64,000 nucleotides of DNA from Saccharopolyspora erythraea (GCF_018141105.1 NZ_CP054839.1:620001-684000), one strand, 5' to 3'; shown: positions 9,601 through 19,186, numbered from the stretch's first letter. Numbers and translations: made by a program. The notes: generated by a model not told the origin, from the letters alone.

Positions 9601-10057
9601 CGGGGAGCAGGCTCTGCAGGCGCGCCGCGCCGCGGAGCCCGAGTCCGAGACCGGTGAGCTCCGCGTCACCGGTGCGTCCAAGCCCGGCGGGGAGACCGGC
9701 GAGTTCCCCGAGGAACTGCTCGCGCCGACCGGCCCGCGCGATCCGGGGTGGGGTTCGGCCGACGTCGGCTGGCAGGCGGCCGAGGCCCTCGTACAGCAGA
9801 GCCAGCACGTCCAGGAGACGACCTCGGCCGGCCTGCCCAAGCGGGTGCCGAAGTCGAACCTGGTGCCGGGATCGGCCGCACCGCGCCCGCAGTCCCCCGC
9901 GCCGGCAAAGCCGGCCACGACACGGTCGCCGGATGCCGTGCGTGGTCGCATGTCGAACTTCCAGCAGGGCATCCGCCGAGGTAGGCACGCCAAGGCCGAC
10001 CCGGTCTCGACAGAACCGCCCCGCTCGATTCCGAGCCGTCATGAGGAGCAGGAGTGA
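6644..10057 (+). CDS. cvnA: conservon sensor histidine kinase-like protein (CvnA type, NIT domain)
   Basis: A 1137-residue membrane sensor. A first membrane segment (KMAAVLLVPTLAALGVGGV) leads into a nitrate/nitrite-sensing-type extracellular region of about 270 residues. A second segment (LIVLLLLVAFAVASFIA) and a HAMP-like region follow. The GHKL ATPase core has N-box HLIAELLENATVFS, G1 DRGVGID and G2 GLFVVGQLA. The last ~480 residues are Pro/Glu/Ala-rich and probably disordered. ATG 6644 follows AGGA at good spacing. In conservons this protein works with the next three gene products, probably as a membrane complex resembling a G-protein signalling unit. The stop overlaps the next start (GTGA). 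Confidence 0.9.
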   Translation: MLNNDPGTGGRQDRRAEAQDPHSKRWWLRNWRLRTKMAAVLLVPTLAALGVGGVRVYDGMSTASRLNTIVEQVELAQRTADVTHELQRERDHAVVQTASGGADRVPYDDQARRVDDAIARFRLPESELEDFTPKVREAYESSVNRLSSLSSLRAIVNRGFTDSQTLVAYNSVVESVLNIHRAVSSGAANTQLTQSAWAAESTSRAKEYLAQQRSILLSAGIRNEFLTGQVDQMREADARFEAAFTEFENVASPAQRELYAARVAGAAVDDSEQIKQYALINAENDRALNMNPGEWGAASGARGDLLRGVEEEVLGEFHDSAKEYADAAWWAMLRDGALIVLLLLVAFAVASFIARSMLRPLRTLRYGALEIAEQSLPQAIKQVNENPGGASSVTVPPVQVHTREEIGQVARSFDAVHQQALRLASEQALLRTNVNDLFVNLARRSQTLVQRQLSLIDRLEQDEQDPDQLSSLFELDHLATRMRRNNENLLILGGTDLTRRMMRPVPLSEVVGAAVSEVEQYARIAIAESPELAIQGRVVNDFVHLIAELLENATVFSNPDTEVTVRTAYRRQELVIEIRDRGVGIDDEEIDEINDRLTRPPEVDVAVSRRMGLFVVGQLARRHNIGVQLQNNGDLEGGVTATVHLSGEYVVQLTSDGPRPMPDIGRPVGGDEPRRDPLSETGTHLGLAAAFGGRGGPADRGVDAPTERAPLPPLNYDSPSAPAPSAPAPSAPAPSSNGFDPSGGPLPQRRKEIRAAQEDEEQETPQEPVEDLPGNYSFQVSSGGSFGATDIPKWEDDAEASTDDEVRAEQWPSVESAAAAQESEIPAAFDGQCGVPAQEEEESRSLFHSPFEAEKTAQFEPTRPYPDSDGADQNGTRPAPDAPLAAGATQDVQDDPGGLRAATASDYETEGQPPAVDTQPKGASWDMDDAPTQRLPIYEAVLSQWFRESEGDESGTALADSLNAGGGQPPRPARQETPAEPPSVADGEQALQARRAAEPESETGELRVTGASKPGGETGEFPEELLAPTGPRDPGWGSADVGWQAAEALVQQSQHVQETTSAGLPKRVPKSNLVPGSAAPRPQSPAPAKPATTRSPDAVRGRMSNFQQGIRRGRHAKADPVSTEPPRSIPSRHEEQE

Positions 10058-10485
10058 ACGGGTCCGTCCAGCAACCCATGAGCAGCAACAGCTTCAGTTG
10101 GCTGATCACCGATTTCGTGCGCCGCGTCCCGGGCGTCGCGCACTCCGTGGTGGTCTCCGCGGACGGCCTGTTGCTGGCAGGCTCCCAGGGACTGCCGCGC
10201 GACCGCGCCGAGCAGCTGTCCGCCGTCGCCTCGGGGCTGGTCAGCCTCACCCAGGGCGCGGCGCGCTGCTTCGAGGCCGGTGATGTCACCCAGACCGTCG
10301 TGGAGATGGAGCAGGGCTACCTGTTCCTGATGTCGATCAGCGACGGCTCGTGCCTGGCGGTCCTGGCCGCGCCGAACGCCGACATCGGTCTCGTGGCCTA
10401 CGAGATGACGCTGCTCGTGGAGCGGGTCGGCCGGCAGCTCACCCCGGAGCTGCGCGCCCAGCTCCAGGGCATGGTCCGACGGTGA
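10054..10485 (+). CDS. cvnB: roadblock/LC7 domain protein (CvnB type)
   Basis: A 143-residue roadblock/LC7 protein, with core text VPGVAHSVVVSADGLLLAGSQGLPRDRAEQLSAV quoted here in part (VVVSADGLLLAGS) and FEAGDVTQTVVEMEQGYLFLM. Such proteins regulate small GTPases, here presumably the GTPase encoded two genes downstream. GTG 10054 overlaps the kinase stop (GTGA) and has a GAGGAGCAGGA ribosome site; the ATG at 10078 has none. Confidence 0.9.
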   Translation: MNGSVQQPMSSNSFSWLITDFVRRVPGVAHSVVVSADGLLLAGSQGLPRDRAEQLSAVASGLVSLTQGAARCFEAGDVTQTVVEMEQGYLFLMSISDGSCLAVLAAPNADIGLVAYEMTLLVERVGRQLTPELRAQLQGMVRR

Positions 10486-10516
10486 CTTACGCCGAGCAGG
10501 CTGAGGGGAGCTCGCC

Positions 10517-11305
10517 ATGAACGCCGGGTCCGATCCCAGCTGGGACGGTGACCTGTTCCGCCTCTACAACAAGAGGCTGAGCGCCGACTCCTGGCAGGCA
10601 GACTTCGCCGACGACCAGCAGGAATCCGCGGGCGACGGCGTGAGCGACTACAGCAGGGCGCTGTTCGGCGGGCCGGGCGCGGACCTGTTCGGTTCGGGCT
10701 ACTCCGGTTCGGGCTACTCGAACTCGGGCTACTCGGGTTCGGGTTACTCCGCGGCGTCGGCAGAGGGCGGGGACGACCGCCGCTACGACAGCGGTCCGTC
10801 GTCGATGTCGATGCCCTCGATCTCCTCGACGTCGATGCCCTCGGTGTCGATGCCGTCGATCTCGCAGCCGATGTCGCCGATCTCGCAGTCCATGCCGTCG
10901 ATCTCCGGCTCGATGCCCGCGATCCGCGGCGGCGACGCGCCGGTCTCCGACGAGGGCGCGGGCGAGACCGGGTCGCTGGTGCGTCCCTACGCCCGCACTC
11001 GCGGGCGCACCCGCACCGATTATGATCTTGCTATTGAGACGCTGGTCTCCACCAGCGAGCGCGGCCGCGCGCAACCCGCTGCGTCCTCGCCGGAGCACCG
11101 CTCCATCTCCGAGCTGTGCATGGAGGCCCGCTCGGTGGCAGAGGTGGCCGCACACCTGCGCCTGCCCCTCGGCGTGGTGCGGGTGCTGATCGGTGACATG
11201 GCCGGTCTCGGCCTGGTTCTGATTCACGAAAGTGGCATGGTCGTGGGGGATCGGCCGTCCATGGAGTTCTTGGAAAGGGTGCTCAGTGGGCTTCGCAGGC
11301 TCTGA
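10517..11305 (+). CDS. cvnC: DUF742 protein with low-complexity N-terminus (CvnC type)
   Basis: A 262-residue protein whose C-terminal ~120 residues are a DUF742 winged-helix-like domain (SLVRPYARTRGRTRTDYDLA, SISELCMEARSVAEVAAHLR, GVVRVLIGDMAGLGLV). The N-terminal half is unusual. It holds a GSGYS-type tandem repeat at about residues 55-75 and a Ser/Met/Pro repeat of MPSIS units at about 95-135. CvnC proteins are normally shorter (about 120-200 residues). GGGGAG precedes the ATG. The end overlaps the GTPase start by 20 bases. Confidence 0.88.
   Translation: MNAGSDPSWDGDLFRLYNKRLSADSWQADFADDQQESAGDGVSDYSRALFGGPGADLFGSGYSGSGYSNSGYSGSGYSAASAEGGDDRRYDSGPSSMSMPSISSTSMPSVSMPSISQPMSPISQSMPSISGSMPAIRGGDAPVSDEGAGETGSLVRPYARTRGRTRTDYDLAIETLVSTSERGRAQPAASSPEHRSISELCMEARSVAEVAAHLRLPLGVVRVLIGDMAGLGLVLIHESGMVVGDRPSMEFLERVLSGLRRL
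10689..10751 (+). repeat. GSGYS-coding tandem repeat
   Basis: Units of the type TCGGGCTACTCC(G/A)GT repeat about five times with small changes inside the DUF742 gene. They encode GSGYSGSGYSNSGYS-like text. Confidence 0.75.
10801..10923 (+). repeat. MPSIS-coding degenerate repeat
   Basis: Repeated ATGCC(C/G)TCGATCTC units encode a run of MPSIS/MPSVS pentapeptides in the DUF742 protein. Confidence 0.7.
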
Positions 11306-11894
11306 TCCCCGCTCGCAGGTGAACAACCACGGCGGCAACAAGACCTCGACCAAGATCGTGGTCGCCGGTGGTTTCGGGGTTGGCAAGACGACCTTCGTCG
11401 GCTCGGTCTCCGAGATCGTGCCGCTCACCACCGAGGCGGTGATGACCGAGGCGAGCGTCGGGGTCGACGACCTCACGGCGACGCCGGGCAAGGTCACCAC
11501 CACGGTGGCCATGGACTTCGGCCGGGTGTCGCTGGACTCGGACCTGATCCTGTACCTGTTCGGCACGCCCGGCCAGCACCGGTTCTGGTTCATGTGGGAC
11601 GACCTGGTGCGCGGCGCCATCGGCGCGGTGGTGCTCGTCGACACCCGCAGGCTGGCCGACGCCTTCGCCTCGATCGACTTCTTCGACGACCGGGGCCTGC
11701 CCTACGTGGTCGCGGTGAACACCTTCGACGGCGTGCTGCACCACCGCATGGAGGATGTGCGGGAGGCGCTGACCATCGCCGACTCGGTGCCGATGATCAC
11801 CGTCGACGCCCGCAACCGCGAGTCGACCAAGCAGGCGCTGATCAAGCTCGTCGAGCACGCCATGCGCCAGCGCATGGCCGCCGCGCGCACATAG
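11286..11894 (+). CDS. cvnD: conservon GTP-binding protein (CvnD type)
   Basis: A 202-residue small GTPase-like protein. P-loop GGFGVGKTTFVGSVSE is near the N-terminus. It is followed by the switch region VGVDDL...TTTVAMDFGRV, the G3-like LFGTPGQHRFWFMWDDL (GTPGQ where Ras has DTAGQ), and the specificity-like VAVNTFDG. The start is placed at GTG 11286, with AAAGGG six bases upstream, giving the family-typical MGFAGSDPRSQ. A longer frame from 11232 would overlap cvnC further and has no ribosome site. It completes the four-gene conservon; no cytochrome P450 gene follows. Confidence 0.88.
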   Translation: MGFAGSDPRSQVNNHGGNKTSTKIVVAGGFGVGKTTFVGSVSEIVPLTTEAVMTEASVGVDDLTATPGKVTTTVAMDFGRVSLDSDLILYLFGTPGQHRFWFMWDDLVRGAIGAVVLVDTRRLADAFASIDFFDDRGLPYVVAVNTFDGVLHHRMEDVREALTIADSVPMITVDARNRESTKQALIKLVEHAMRQRMAAART

Positions 11895-12343
11895 CCGCAA
11901 CGCGCAGCGTTGCGCGCCAGCGCAATCCGCGCTGCGTGTGGATGGCTGTCGTGCGGCTTTCGCAGTCGCCGCATCGTTGTCCGCGTTTGCGGGTAGTTGC
12001 CCGGACGTCTTGCGGGCGGTTACCGCTATCCGGTGCGTGTGGGCGGCTGTCGTGCGGCTTTCTGCGCGGGTGCTGACCGAGTCCTGGAAAGCCGTGCACA
12101 ACATGGCTTTTGCGGGCGGTGACCGGGCTTTGCGTCGGGGAGCCGTGCCCGGTCACCTTCGTCGGTCCGGCGGAGGGGGGATTCACCGGACCGAACCGCG
12201 ATGGCTCCCATGACCTTCGGGTACCCACCTGATCGTCGATCACACACATCGCCCTGCGCGGCGCGCCAGCGCGTCTGACAGCCGCAGGACGGTCGTCGCG
12301 CGGATGGCGCTTTCGCGCCCCGCGACGCTGCGCGCCGCGGGGA
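11895..12343. other. intergenic region with ~101-bp-spaced repeats, no gene
   Basis: About 450 bp between the conservon and a convergent gene contain no credible gene. A 28-bp segment (GCGTGTGG..GGCTGTCGTG..) occurs at 11934-11961 and 12035-12062 with two differences. The motif TGCGGGCGGT(T/G)ACCG occurs at 12011 and 12111, again about 100 bp apart. The region looks like a decayed two-copy repeat. Confidence 0.6.
11896..11914 (+). terminator. hairpin after the conservon
   Basis: CGCAACGC-GCA-GCGTTGCG is a perfect 8-bp stem with a 3-nt loop, one base after the GTPase stop codon. There is no U-run, which is usual in this GC range. Confidence 0.65.
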
Positions 12344-14593
12344 TCACTCCTCGACCAGGGCCACCGACGTGATGCGGTGCAGGGGGAAGTTGCCCGTCGT
12401 TTCGCCGCTCTGGTCCAGGCCCTGGAGCACGCCGCCGCCGACCCGCACCGGCCGCACGATCCGCTGCGTCGCCACGCCGTGCGAGTCGACGAAGCCGAGC
12501 CACACGCTGCGGCGCTCCCGCGCCGCGTCGCGCAGCAGCTGCAGCGTCGCCTCGGCGCTGGGCCTCCCGCGCTCGGGGCTCACGGCGCTGCCGCGCCGCG
12601 CCGCCCCCGCGCGGTCGCCCGCCCGCACCTGGCAGACCAGCTCGTTCAGCTGCGCGTCGCTGGGCACCGACATCGCCGCGGGCGGGTTCGGGCGGTTGCG
12701 CCCGCGCACGCGTTCTCCGCTCGCCCGCAGGTCGAGGACCTGCCCGTCCGGCCCTTCGGCCGCCGGGGAGAACCCCGCGCCGCGCAGCCCGTCGACGACG
12801 TCGGCCAGCGGCAGCGGGCTGACCAGCACGGTCGGGGCGATCTTGCGCAGCTCCAGCTCATGCACGCCCGGGTTCGCCAGGACCTCCGCCAGCAGCACCG
12901 GGTCGTCGCAGCGCAGGAAGGCCGACGCGGTTCCGGCGCGCAGCTGTCCGTGCCGGCGCGCGACGTCGTCGACCAGGTACGTGAGCGACTGCGGAATCGG
13001 CGTGCGCGAGCGGTTCCGGAAGAGCGCGTGGAGGTCGTCGGCCGTCCGGCCGGCGTCCAGGGCACGCCGGACGCTGCTCTCGCCCACCCGGTAGACGGTG
13101 GCGCTGCCCGCCGACTCGACGTCGGCGACCAGCTTCATCTCGGCGGCCAGGTCCGGTTCGAGCCTTCCGGGAGCGACCACGGTCAGGTCGGCCTGGACCA
13201 GGACGTGGTCGAGCGCCTCCGGCAGCGCCACGTGCCTGGCGGCCTCCGCGCCGCCGTCGGTCAGCAGGACCCGGCCCGCGGTGGAGAGCGCGCCCATGGC
13301 GGTGACGCCGAGCACCGCCGCCTCCGCCAGCGTCCAGCGCACCAGGTCGTCGCGCAGCCGTCCGCCCTTGCGCGGCGCGCGCCACGCGAGAACCGCGGCG
13401 AGGTCGCCGGCGCCGCGCACACCGTGTCCGGACGGCAGCTCGTCGAGGACGTCGAGGATGCGGCGCCGGTCCTTCGGGGCCAGCGGCCTGCGCAGGTCCT
13501 CCGACAGCGGACCGAGCAGCCGGTCCTTCTCGTCGCGGGCACCGATCAGGCCGGGTAGCCGTGGCAGGTCGAGCCAGGCCTGGGCGAGCGCCGCCCAGCG
13601 CGTCTCGGGCATCGAGGCGAGCCAGCTGTCGGACTGGTAGGTCGGGATCCAGCGCGGCTCGGCCTCCTCGCTGTTGGCGACCAGCCCGGCCGCGACGACG
13701 AGCTCGACGATCAGCCCGAGCCGGGTCTCGTCGACCTCCATCGCCTTGCCCGCGCGACGCAGGTCGCGGACCCCGACACCACCTGACTTCAGCACGTCGG
13801 GCGGGTCCTGGCCCCAGATGTCGAGGAGCAGCTCGATGTCGCGCAGCAGTTCCAGCACCTCGCCCGCCGCCGTGGAGTCCACCGCGGAGACCCCGGCGTC
13901 GGTCAGGTCCAGCAGCGGTTCCTCCGGTTCCACCCGGCCCATCGGGTGGTCGCCGCGCACGGCGAACGCGAGCTGGCGCGGCAGCTCGACGGTCTCGGCG
14001 TCGCGGCGCAGCAGCAGGCCCTTGGCCAGCAGCCGCTGCACCGGATTGACCGCCCGTTCCAGCGGTGTCTGCGCGGCGGCGTCCCGGGTGCGGCCGATGG
14101 GGGAGCCGTCGGCGAGCTTGCCGATCAGCCCGCGCTCGTCCTCGTCGAGCTCGGCGATCGCGGCCTTGGCCTGCGCCTCGGTGAGGTTCTCGGCGGGACG
14201 GCCGAGCCCGGCGGGGAACGTCGGCAGCGCCTCGCGCACCGCGGGGGAGATCGACAGCGCGTCGTCGTCGCCCCAGACCAGAGCGCGGGCGCGGAGGTCG
14301 TCGAGCGCGCGGCGGGTGCGCTGCGGGGTCACGTCGCTGCCGAGCAGTTCGGAGGCGGCGCCCAGGGATGCCGCCTCCACGTCGGCGTCGAGCAGGACGA
14401 GCGCTTCCAGCGTCGAGAGGGTGAACGCGTCGAGGTCCTCGCAGGCCCGGGCCACCGAGGACCGGACCCCGGCGCGGGTGGCCAGCACGCTGCTGTCCGC
14501 GGGCGGGGGCGTGGCCAGGTCGGGCCGCATGCGCAGCAGCGCGACGAGGTCGTCGTCGCCGCGTTCGCGCAGCCAGTCGGCGAGTGCAGGCAT
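12344..14593 (-). CDS. helicase-associated domain protein (Rv0862c-like)
   Basis: A 749-residue protein beginning [20 protein letters not shown]. It belongs to the actinobacterial family containing a helicase XPB/Ssl2-like N-terminal domain (Helicase_C_3). The C-terminal part has a WYL-like text ([38 protein letters not shown]). In M. tuberculosis the homologue lies next to the XPB helicase gene, so a role with DNA repair helicases is plausible but unproven. Length and place in the gene order agree with Rv0862c (about 750 residues). ATG 14593 is chosen because the protein family starts there and a TATCGT box sits seven bases upstream, suggesting a leaderless mRNA. Confidence 0.8.
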   Translation of the reverse strand: MPALADWLRERGDDDLVALLRMRPDLATPPPADSSVLATRAGVRSSVARACEDLDAFTLSTLEALVLLDADVEAASLGAASELLGSDVTPQRTRRALDDLRARALVWGDDDALSISPAVREALPTFPAGLGRPAENLTEAQAKAAIAELDEDERGLIGKLADGSPIGRTRDAAAQTPLERAVNPVQRLLAKGLLLRRDAETVELPRQLAFAVRGDHPMGRVEPEEPLLDLTDAGVSAVDSTAAGEVLELLRDIELLLDIWGQDPPDVLKSGGVGVRDLRRAGKAMEVDETRLGLIVELVVAAGLVANSEEAEPRWIPTYQSDSWLASMPETRWAALAQAWLDLPRLPGLIGARDEKDRLLGPLSEDLRRPLAPKDRRRILDVLDELPSGHGVRGAGDLAAVLAWRAPRKGGRLRDDLVRWTLAEAAVLGVTAMGALSTAGRVLLTDGGAEAARHVALPEALDHVLVQADLTVVAPGRLEPDLAAEMKLVADVESAGSATVYRVGESSVRRALDAGRTADDLHALFRNRSRTPIPQSLTYLVDDVARRHGQLRAGTASAFLRCDDPVLLAEVLANPGVHELELRKIAPTVLVSPLPLADVVDGLRGAGFSPAAEGPDGQVLDLRASGERVRGRNRPNPPAAMSVPSDAQLNELVCQVRAGDRAGAARRGSAVSPERGRPSAEATLQLLRDAARERRSVWLGFVDSHGVATQRIVRPVRVGGGVLQGLDQSGETTGNFPLHRITSVALVEE

Positions 14594-14600
14594 CCGTTCC

Positions 14601-14606
14601 ACGATA
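14601..14606 (-). promoter_or_regulatory. -10 box of a leaderless promoter (helicase-associated gene)
   Basis: TATCGT on the minus strand is followed by seven bases and then the ATG. No ribosome-binding site is present. Confidence 0.5.
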
Positions 14607-14714
14607 CCGAGCGCCGGCCCGGAAACGCCCCTCGCTGTGACGCCCGACAGGCACGGAAGCCGAGTCGTTGGGTCGAGCGCAGCACGGCGCGGCGTCAGGG
14701 CCGGAGCCCGACGA

Positions 14715-14759
14715 CCGTGAGTCGTCGGGTCGCTACGGCAGCCCGGCAAGACTTACGGG
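14715..14759. repeat. palindromic repeat, copy 2
   Basis: CCGTGAGTCGTCGGG...CCCGGCAAGACTTACGGG closely resembles the 2319-2362 hairpin, including part of the loop (CGC.ACGGC). It lies between two divergent genes, so it is not an ordinary terminator. Confidence 0.6.
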
Positions 14760-15039
14760 CCGCCGGGACGTGGGCGCAGCGCCTGCGACGGGCGGTCCGC
14801 CGCCGTGGCGCGACCCGCGAGGCCCGCCCCGGACGACCTCTCGCGCCCCGGTGCCCGTCCGGTCGCCGCCGTGGCTCGCGCAGCCCCGGCATGCGCCCAC
14901 ATGGTCCCCGGGCTCCGACCCTCAAACCCCCGCGGACGGCACGGTCAGCCGGTGTGTCCCCGGCAACCCGTGGGTGAGTCCGCGCCGGGTATCCGGCAAA
15001 CTGGAACTCGCAACAGCCTGAGTGGTCAGGAGGAATGAA

Positions 15040-15225
15040 GTGGCCGGAAAGAGCAAGAAGGACCGCATCGACCCGTCGTGGCCGAAGGTCGGTGACGGGG
15101 AGCACCCCGTGAGCGAGTTCCTCGCCGACAAGCAGGGCGCGCTGTCCCCGTTCGGCGACACCAGCTTCCCGCTGTCGACCGAGACCGTCCCCTACACCCA
15201 CCCGGTCACCAAGATCAACAAGTAA
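15040..15225 (+). CDS. conserved small protein, 61 residues, unknown function
   Basis: This short hydrophilic protein begins MAGKSKKDRIDPSWPKVGDG and ends THPVTKINK. GTG 15040 is chosen because AGGAGG lies six bases upstream; an in-frame GTG at 15022 lacks such a site. It sits exactly where a small hypothetical gene (Rv0863) stands in the syntenic mycobacterial block, between the helicase-associated gene and the moa genes. No domain is recognised. Confidence 0.7.
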   Translation: MAGKSKKDRIDPSWPKVGDGEHPVSEFLADKQGALSPFGDTSFPLSTETVPYTHPVTKINK

Positions 15226-15249
15226 ATCCGCCGGGCTGTCAACACCTCC

Positions 15250-15264
15250 GGCCGGAAACCGGCC
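15250..15264 (+). terminator. GGCCGG-AAA-CCGGCC hairpin
   Basis: A perfect 6-bp GC stem with an AAA loop lies 25 bases after the small gene's stop codon. Confidence 0.6.
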
Positions 15265-15440
15265 CGGATATCCCTCACATTCGTGAAAGTTCTAGGATTT
15301 TTCGTGCCGGGTGAACTTCGGTCGCTTTAGAGGCCCGCAGGGGCTTCACCCCGGATGAGTGACCTGCTCCGGCGGCCACCGCGGTCGTCCGGAGCGCGTC
15401 GCCCGGCCAAGTCCACAGACTCTTGCGACAGGGGTGTGCC

Positions 15441-16895
<1,455 letters not shown>

Positions 16896-16904
16896 ACCGC
16901 GGAC

Positions 16905-16910
16905 TACGCT
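16905..16910 (+). promoter_or_regulatory. -10 box of a leaderless promoter (moaC)
   Basis: TACGCT lies six bases before the moaC ATG, and no ribosome site is present. This suggests moaC has its own start of transcription just after the malic enzyme gene. Confidence 0.5.
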
Positions 16911-16916
16911 CGTCGT

Positions 16917-17396
16917 ATGGCGCAGAGCGATCTCACGCACGTCGACGAGGCGGGCGCGGCCCGCATGGTCGACGTGTCCGGCAAGCAGGTGACCGCCCGG
17001 ACGGCGGTGGCGAGCGGAGTGCTGCGGACCACCGCCGAGGTCATCGGCCTGCTGCGGCGCGACGGACTGCCCAAGGGCGACGCGCTGGCGACCGGCAGGC
17101 TCGCCGGCATCATGGCCGCCAAGCGCACCCCCGACCTGGTCCCGCTGTGCCATCCGATCGCGCTGTCGGGCGTCAAGGTCGACCTGGAGGTCGGTGACGC
17201 GGAGGTGCGGATCACCGCGACCGTGCGCACCACCGACCGCACCGGCGTCGAGATGGAGGCGCTCACCGCCGTGACCGGCGCCGGCCTCGCGCTGCACGAC
17301 ATGATCAAGGCCGTGGACCCCGCCGCCGTGCTCGACGCCGTGCGCGTCGAGCGCAAGGAGGGCGGCAAGACCGGCACCTGGGTACGCGAAGGCTGA
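16917..17396 (+). CDS. moaC: cyclic pyranopterin monophosphate synthase MoaC
   Basis: A 159-residue hexameric enzyme of molybdenum cofactor synthesis. It converts the MoaA product, 3',8-cyclo-GTP, to cPMP. The family signature is complete: ARMVDVSGKQVTARTAVA near the N-terminus, the active-site segment MAAKRTPDLVPLCHPIALSG and the C-terminal AVTGAGLALHDMIKAVDP. It stands directly upstream of the mogA-moaE fusion gene and matches the Rv0864 position. Confidence 0.95.
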   Translation: MAQSDLTHVDEAGAARMVDVSGKQVTARTAVASGVLRTTAEVIGLLRRDGLPKGDALATGRLAGIMAAKRTPDLVPLCHPIALSGVKVDLEVGDAEVRITATVRTTDRTGVEMEALTAVTGAGLALHDMIKAVDPAAVLDAVRVERKEGGKTGTWVREG

Positions 17397-17516
17397 AGCA
17401 GTGCTGGGACGGTCCCGCCGGTCGGGCGTGGCCGGCCCGCGGAGCCGGCTCCCGGGTCCGCGCGCCGACCGGGCTGCCGGTCCCCGCAGGTCCCCACTCC
17501 GAGACAGGAGAAGTCC

Positions 17517-18563
17517 ATGACGCGCACAGCTCGCGTGGTCGCGGCGTCGAACCGGGCCGCCGCCGGTGTCTACGAGGACCGGACCGGGCCCGTGATCGTG
17601 GAATGGCTGCGGGCGCGCGGCTACGAGTCACCCGACCCCGTGGTCGTCCCGGACGGCGAGCCGGTGGGCGCGGAGCTGCGCCGCGCGGTCACCGACGGCG
17701 TGGACGTCGTCATCACCACCGGCGGCACCGGCATCAGCCCGACCGACCGGACGCCGGAGGTCACCGCCGAGGTGCTCGACTACCCCATCCCGGGCCTGGC
17801 CGAGGCGCTGCGCTCGGCGGGGCTGCCGCAGGTGCCCACGGCGGTGCTGTCGCGGGGTCTCGCCGGGGTCGGCGGTCGCACGCTGATCGTGAACCTGCCC
17901 GGCTCGCGCGGCGGCGTCAGCGACGGGCTCGGTGTCCTGGAGGGCGTGCTCGACCACGCGGTGGACCAGATCCACGGCGGCGACCACAAGCCCCACGGCG
18001 GGGCAGGCGCCTCCCACGGCACCGTCGCTTCGCACGGCGTCGGTGGGCCGCACGGCGGCGCTGTCGCGGCTGAGGGCTCCTCCGGCGGCGCGGTCGCCGC
18101 CGGCCACGACCTCGGGCACGCGGCGCCCGCTCGCACCCAGGCGTCCGTCCTCCGCGCGGACGTCGTCGACGAGGCGATCGACGTCGACGAGCTCGCGCGG
18201 CTCGTCGAGCACCGCGCGGCGGGCGCCGTCGTGACCTTCGGTGGCGTGGTCCGCGACCACGACGGAGGCCGCGGTGTCCGGGAGCTGGAGTACACCGGCC
18301 ACCCCAGCGCGGGCGACGTGGTCGCCGAGGTCGCGCGCGAGATCGCCGCCCGCTTCGAGGGCGTGCGCAGCATCGCCGTCGCCCACCGCATCGGCCTGCT
18401 CGCCATCGGCGACGTGGCCCTCGGCTGCGCGGTCGCCGCCGAACACCGCAAGCAGGCCTTCGACGCCTGCTCGGAACTCGTCGACGAGGTCAAGCGCCGC
18501 CTCCCGATCTGGAAGCGCCAGGTCTTCGACGACGGCTCCGAGGAATGGGTCAACTGCCCCTGA
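17517..18563 (+). CDS. MogA/MoaB-MoaE fusion protein
   Basis: A 348-residue bifunctional molybdopterin protein. Residues 1-150 are a MogA/MoaB adenylyltransferase domain (ITTGGTGISPTDRTPEVTAE). A His/Gly/Ala-rich linker (about 155-205, with DHKPHGG, SHG and GPHGG) follows. Residues 210-348 are a MoaE domain (GAVVTFGGVVRDHD, YTGHPSAGD, KRRLPIWKRQVFDDG with the conserved lysines). MoaE with MoaD makes molybdopterin and MogA adenylylates it for metal insertion, so consecutive steps are joined. In M. tuberculosis mog and moaE2 are separate genes at this place. ATG 17517 follows AGGAG. Confidence 0.93.
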   Translation: MTRTARVVAASNRAAAGVYEDRTGPVIVEWLRARGYESPDPVVVPDGEPVGAELRRAVTDGVDVVITTGGTGISPTDRTPEVTAEVLDYPIPGLAEALRSAGLPQVPTAVLSRGLAGVGGRTLIVNLPGSRGGVSDGLGVLEGVLDHAVDQIHGGDHKPHGGAGASHGTVASHGVGGPHGGAVAAEGSSGGAVAAGHDLGHAAPARTQASVLRADVVDEAIDVDELARLVEHRAAGAVVTFGGVVRDHDGGRGVRELEYTGHPSAGDVVAEVAREIAARFEGVRSIAVAHRIGLLAIGDVALGCAVAAEHRKQAFDACSELVDEVKRRLPIWKRQVFDDGSEEWVNCP

Positions 18564-19062
18564 GCGCAGGAGCACCGCTGCGGGCCTGCGAGACGCTGCG
18601 TTTCTCCGCCCGCGCTCGCTCTGCTCTGTTCGGGCTCGGCTGACCCGGCTCGGCTCTGTCTGGCTCGGGCCCGGCTGACCCGGCTCGGCTCTGTCTGGTT
18701 TGGCTCGGCCGCACCCGGCTCGGTTCCGGCTGATCGGCTCGCGTCGGCGTGAGCCGGTCGTTTGGCCGGCCCGGCTTGCCCGGCCCGGCTTGCCCGGTCT
18801 GGCGCGGCGCGGCCTGATCTGGCGCGGCGCGACCTGCTTCTGGCCAGAGCCCTGTCTCCACGGCCCGGTTCGGCCCTATGCGGCGCGACTTGGGCTAGCT
18901 GGCACGACTCGCCGCCTTCCACGCATCGGCCCCGACTCGCCCACGGCGTGTCGTGTCCTTGCCGGATGACTGGCCACTGGTGGCTCGGCGCGGAGGTCCG
19001 TTTCAGCGGTGCGGGAGTGTCCGCCGCTTGGTCGTCGGAGGGGTTCCCGGTCCGGAAATGAC
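18564..19062. other. low-complexity, repeat-rich region without a gene
   Basis: About 500 bp after the fusion gene are dominated by CGGCTCGGCT/CTGTCTGG-like words. A 27-bp segment (CGGCTGACCCGGCTCGG...) is repeated exactly at 18637-18663 and 18672-18698. GGCCCGGCTTGCC and CTGGCGCGGCGCG words are also repeated near 18770-18830. No gene is credible. Confidence 0.65.
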
Positions 19063-19097
19063 GGAACCCCACCGCTGGGGGAAGGCGGTGGGGTCCC
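19063..19097. terminator. strong convergent terminator (moaE fusion / rpf)
   Basis: ACCCCACCGC (19066-19075) and GCGGTGGGGT (19085-19094) form a perfect 10-bp stem, extended by two more GC pairs. On the plus strand CGAGTTTTC follows. It lies about 90 bases beyond the rpf stop. Confidence 0.75.
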
Positions 19098-19186
19098 GAG
19101 TTTTCAGGGGGCGGGCCGCGTCAGCATTCGGGGCACTGACGCGACCCGCGCTCCTGGGGGCCGTCCGGCCGTCAGGCCGGCCCAGC

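Noticed and set aside
11938..12213. 91-residue frame in the repeat region after the conservon
   Set aside because: It merely translates the DNA repeats (CVWMAVVRLS-like twice); no ribosome site.
15300..15440. possible riboswitch in the malic enzyme leader (GGGGCTTCACCCC hairpin)
   Set aside because: Short hairpins only; no match to a known class that I can recognise.
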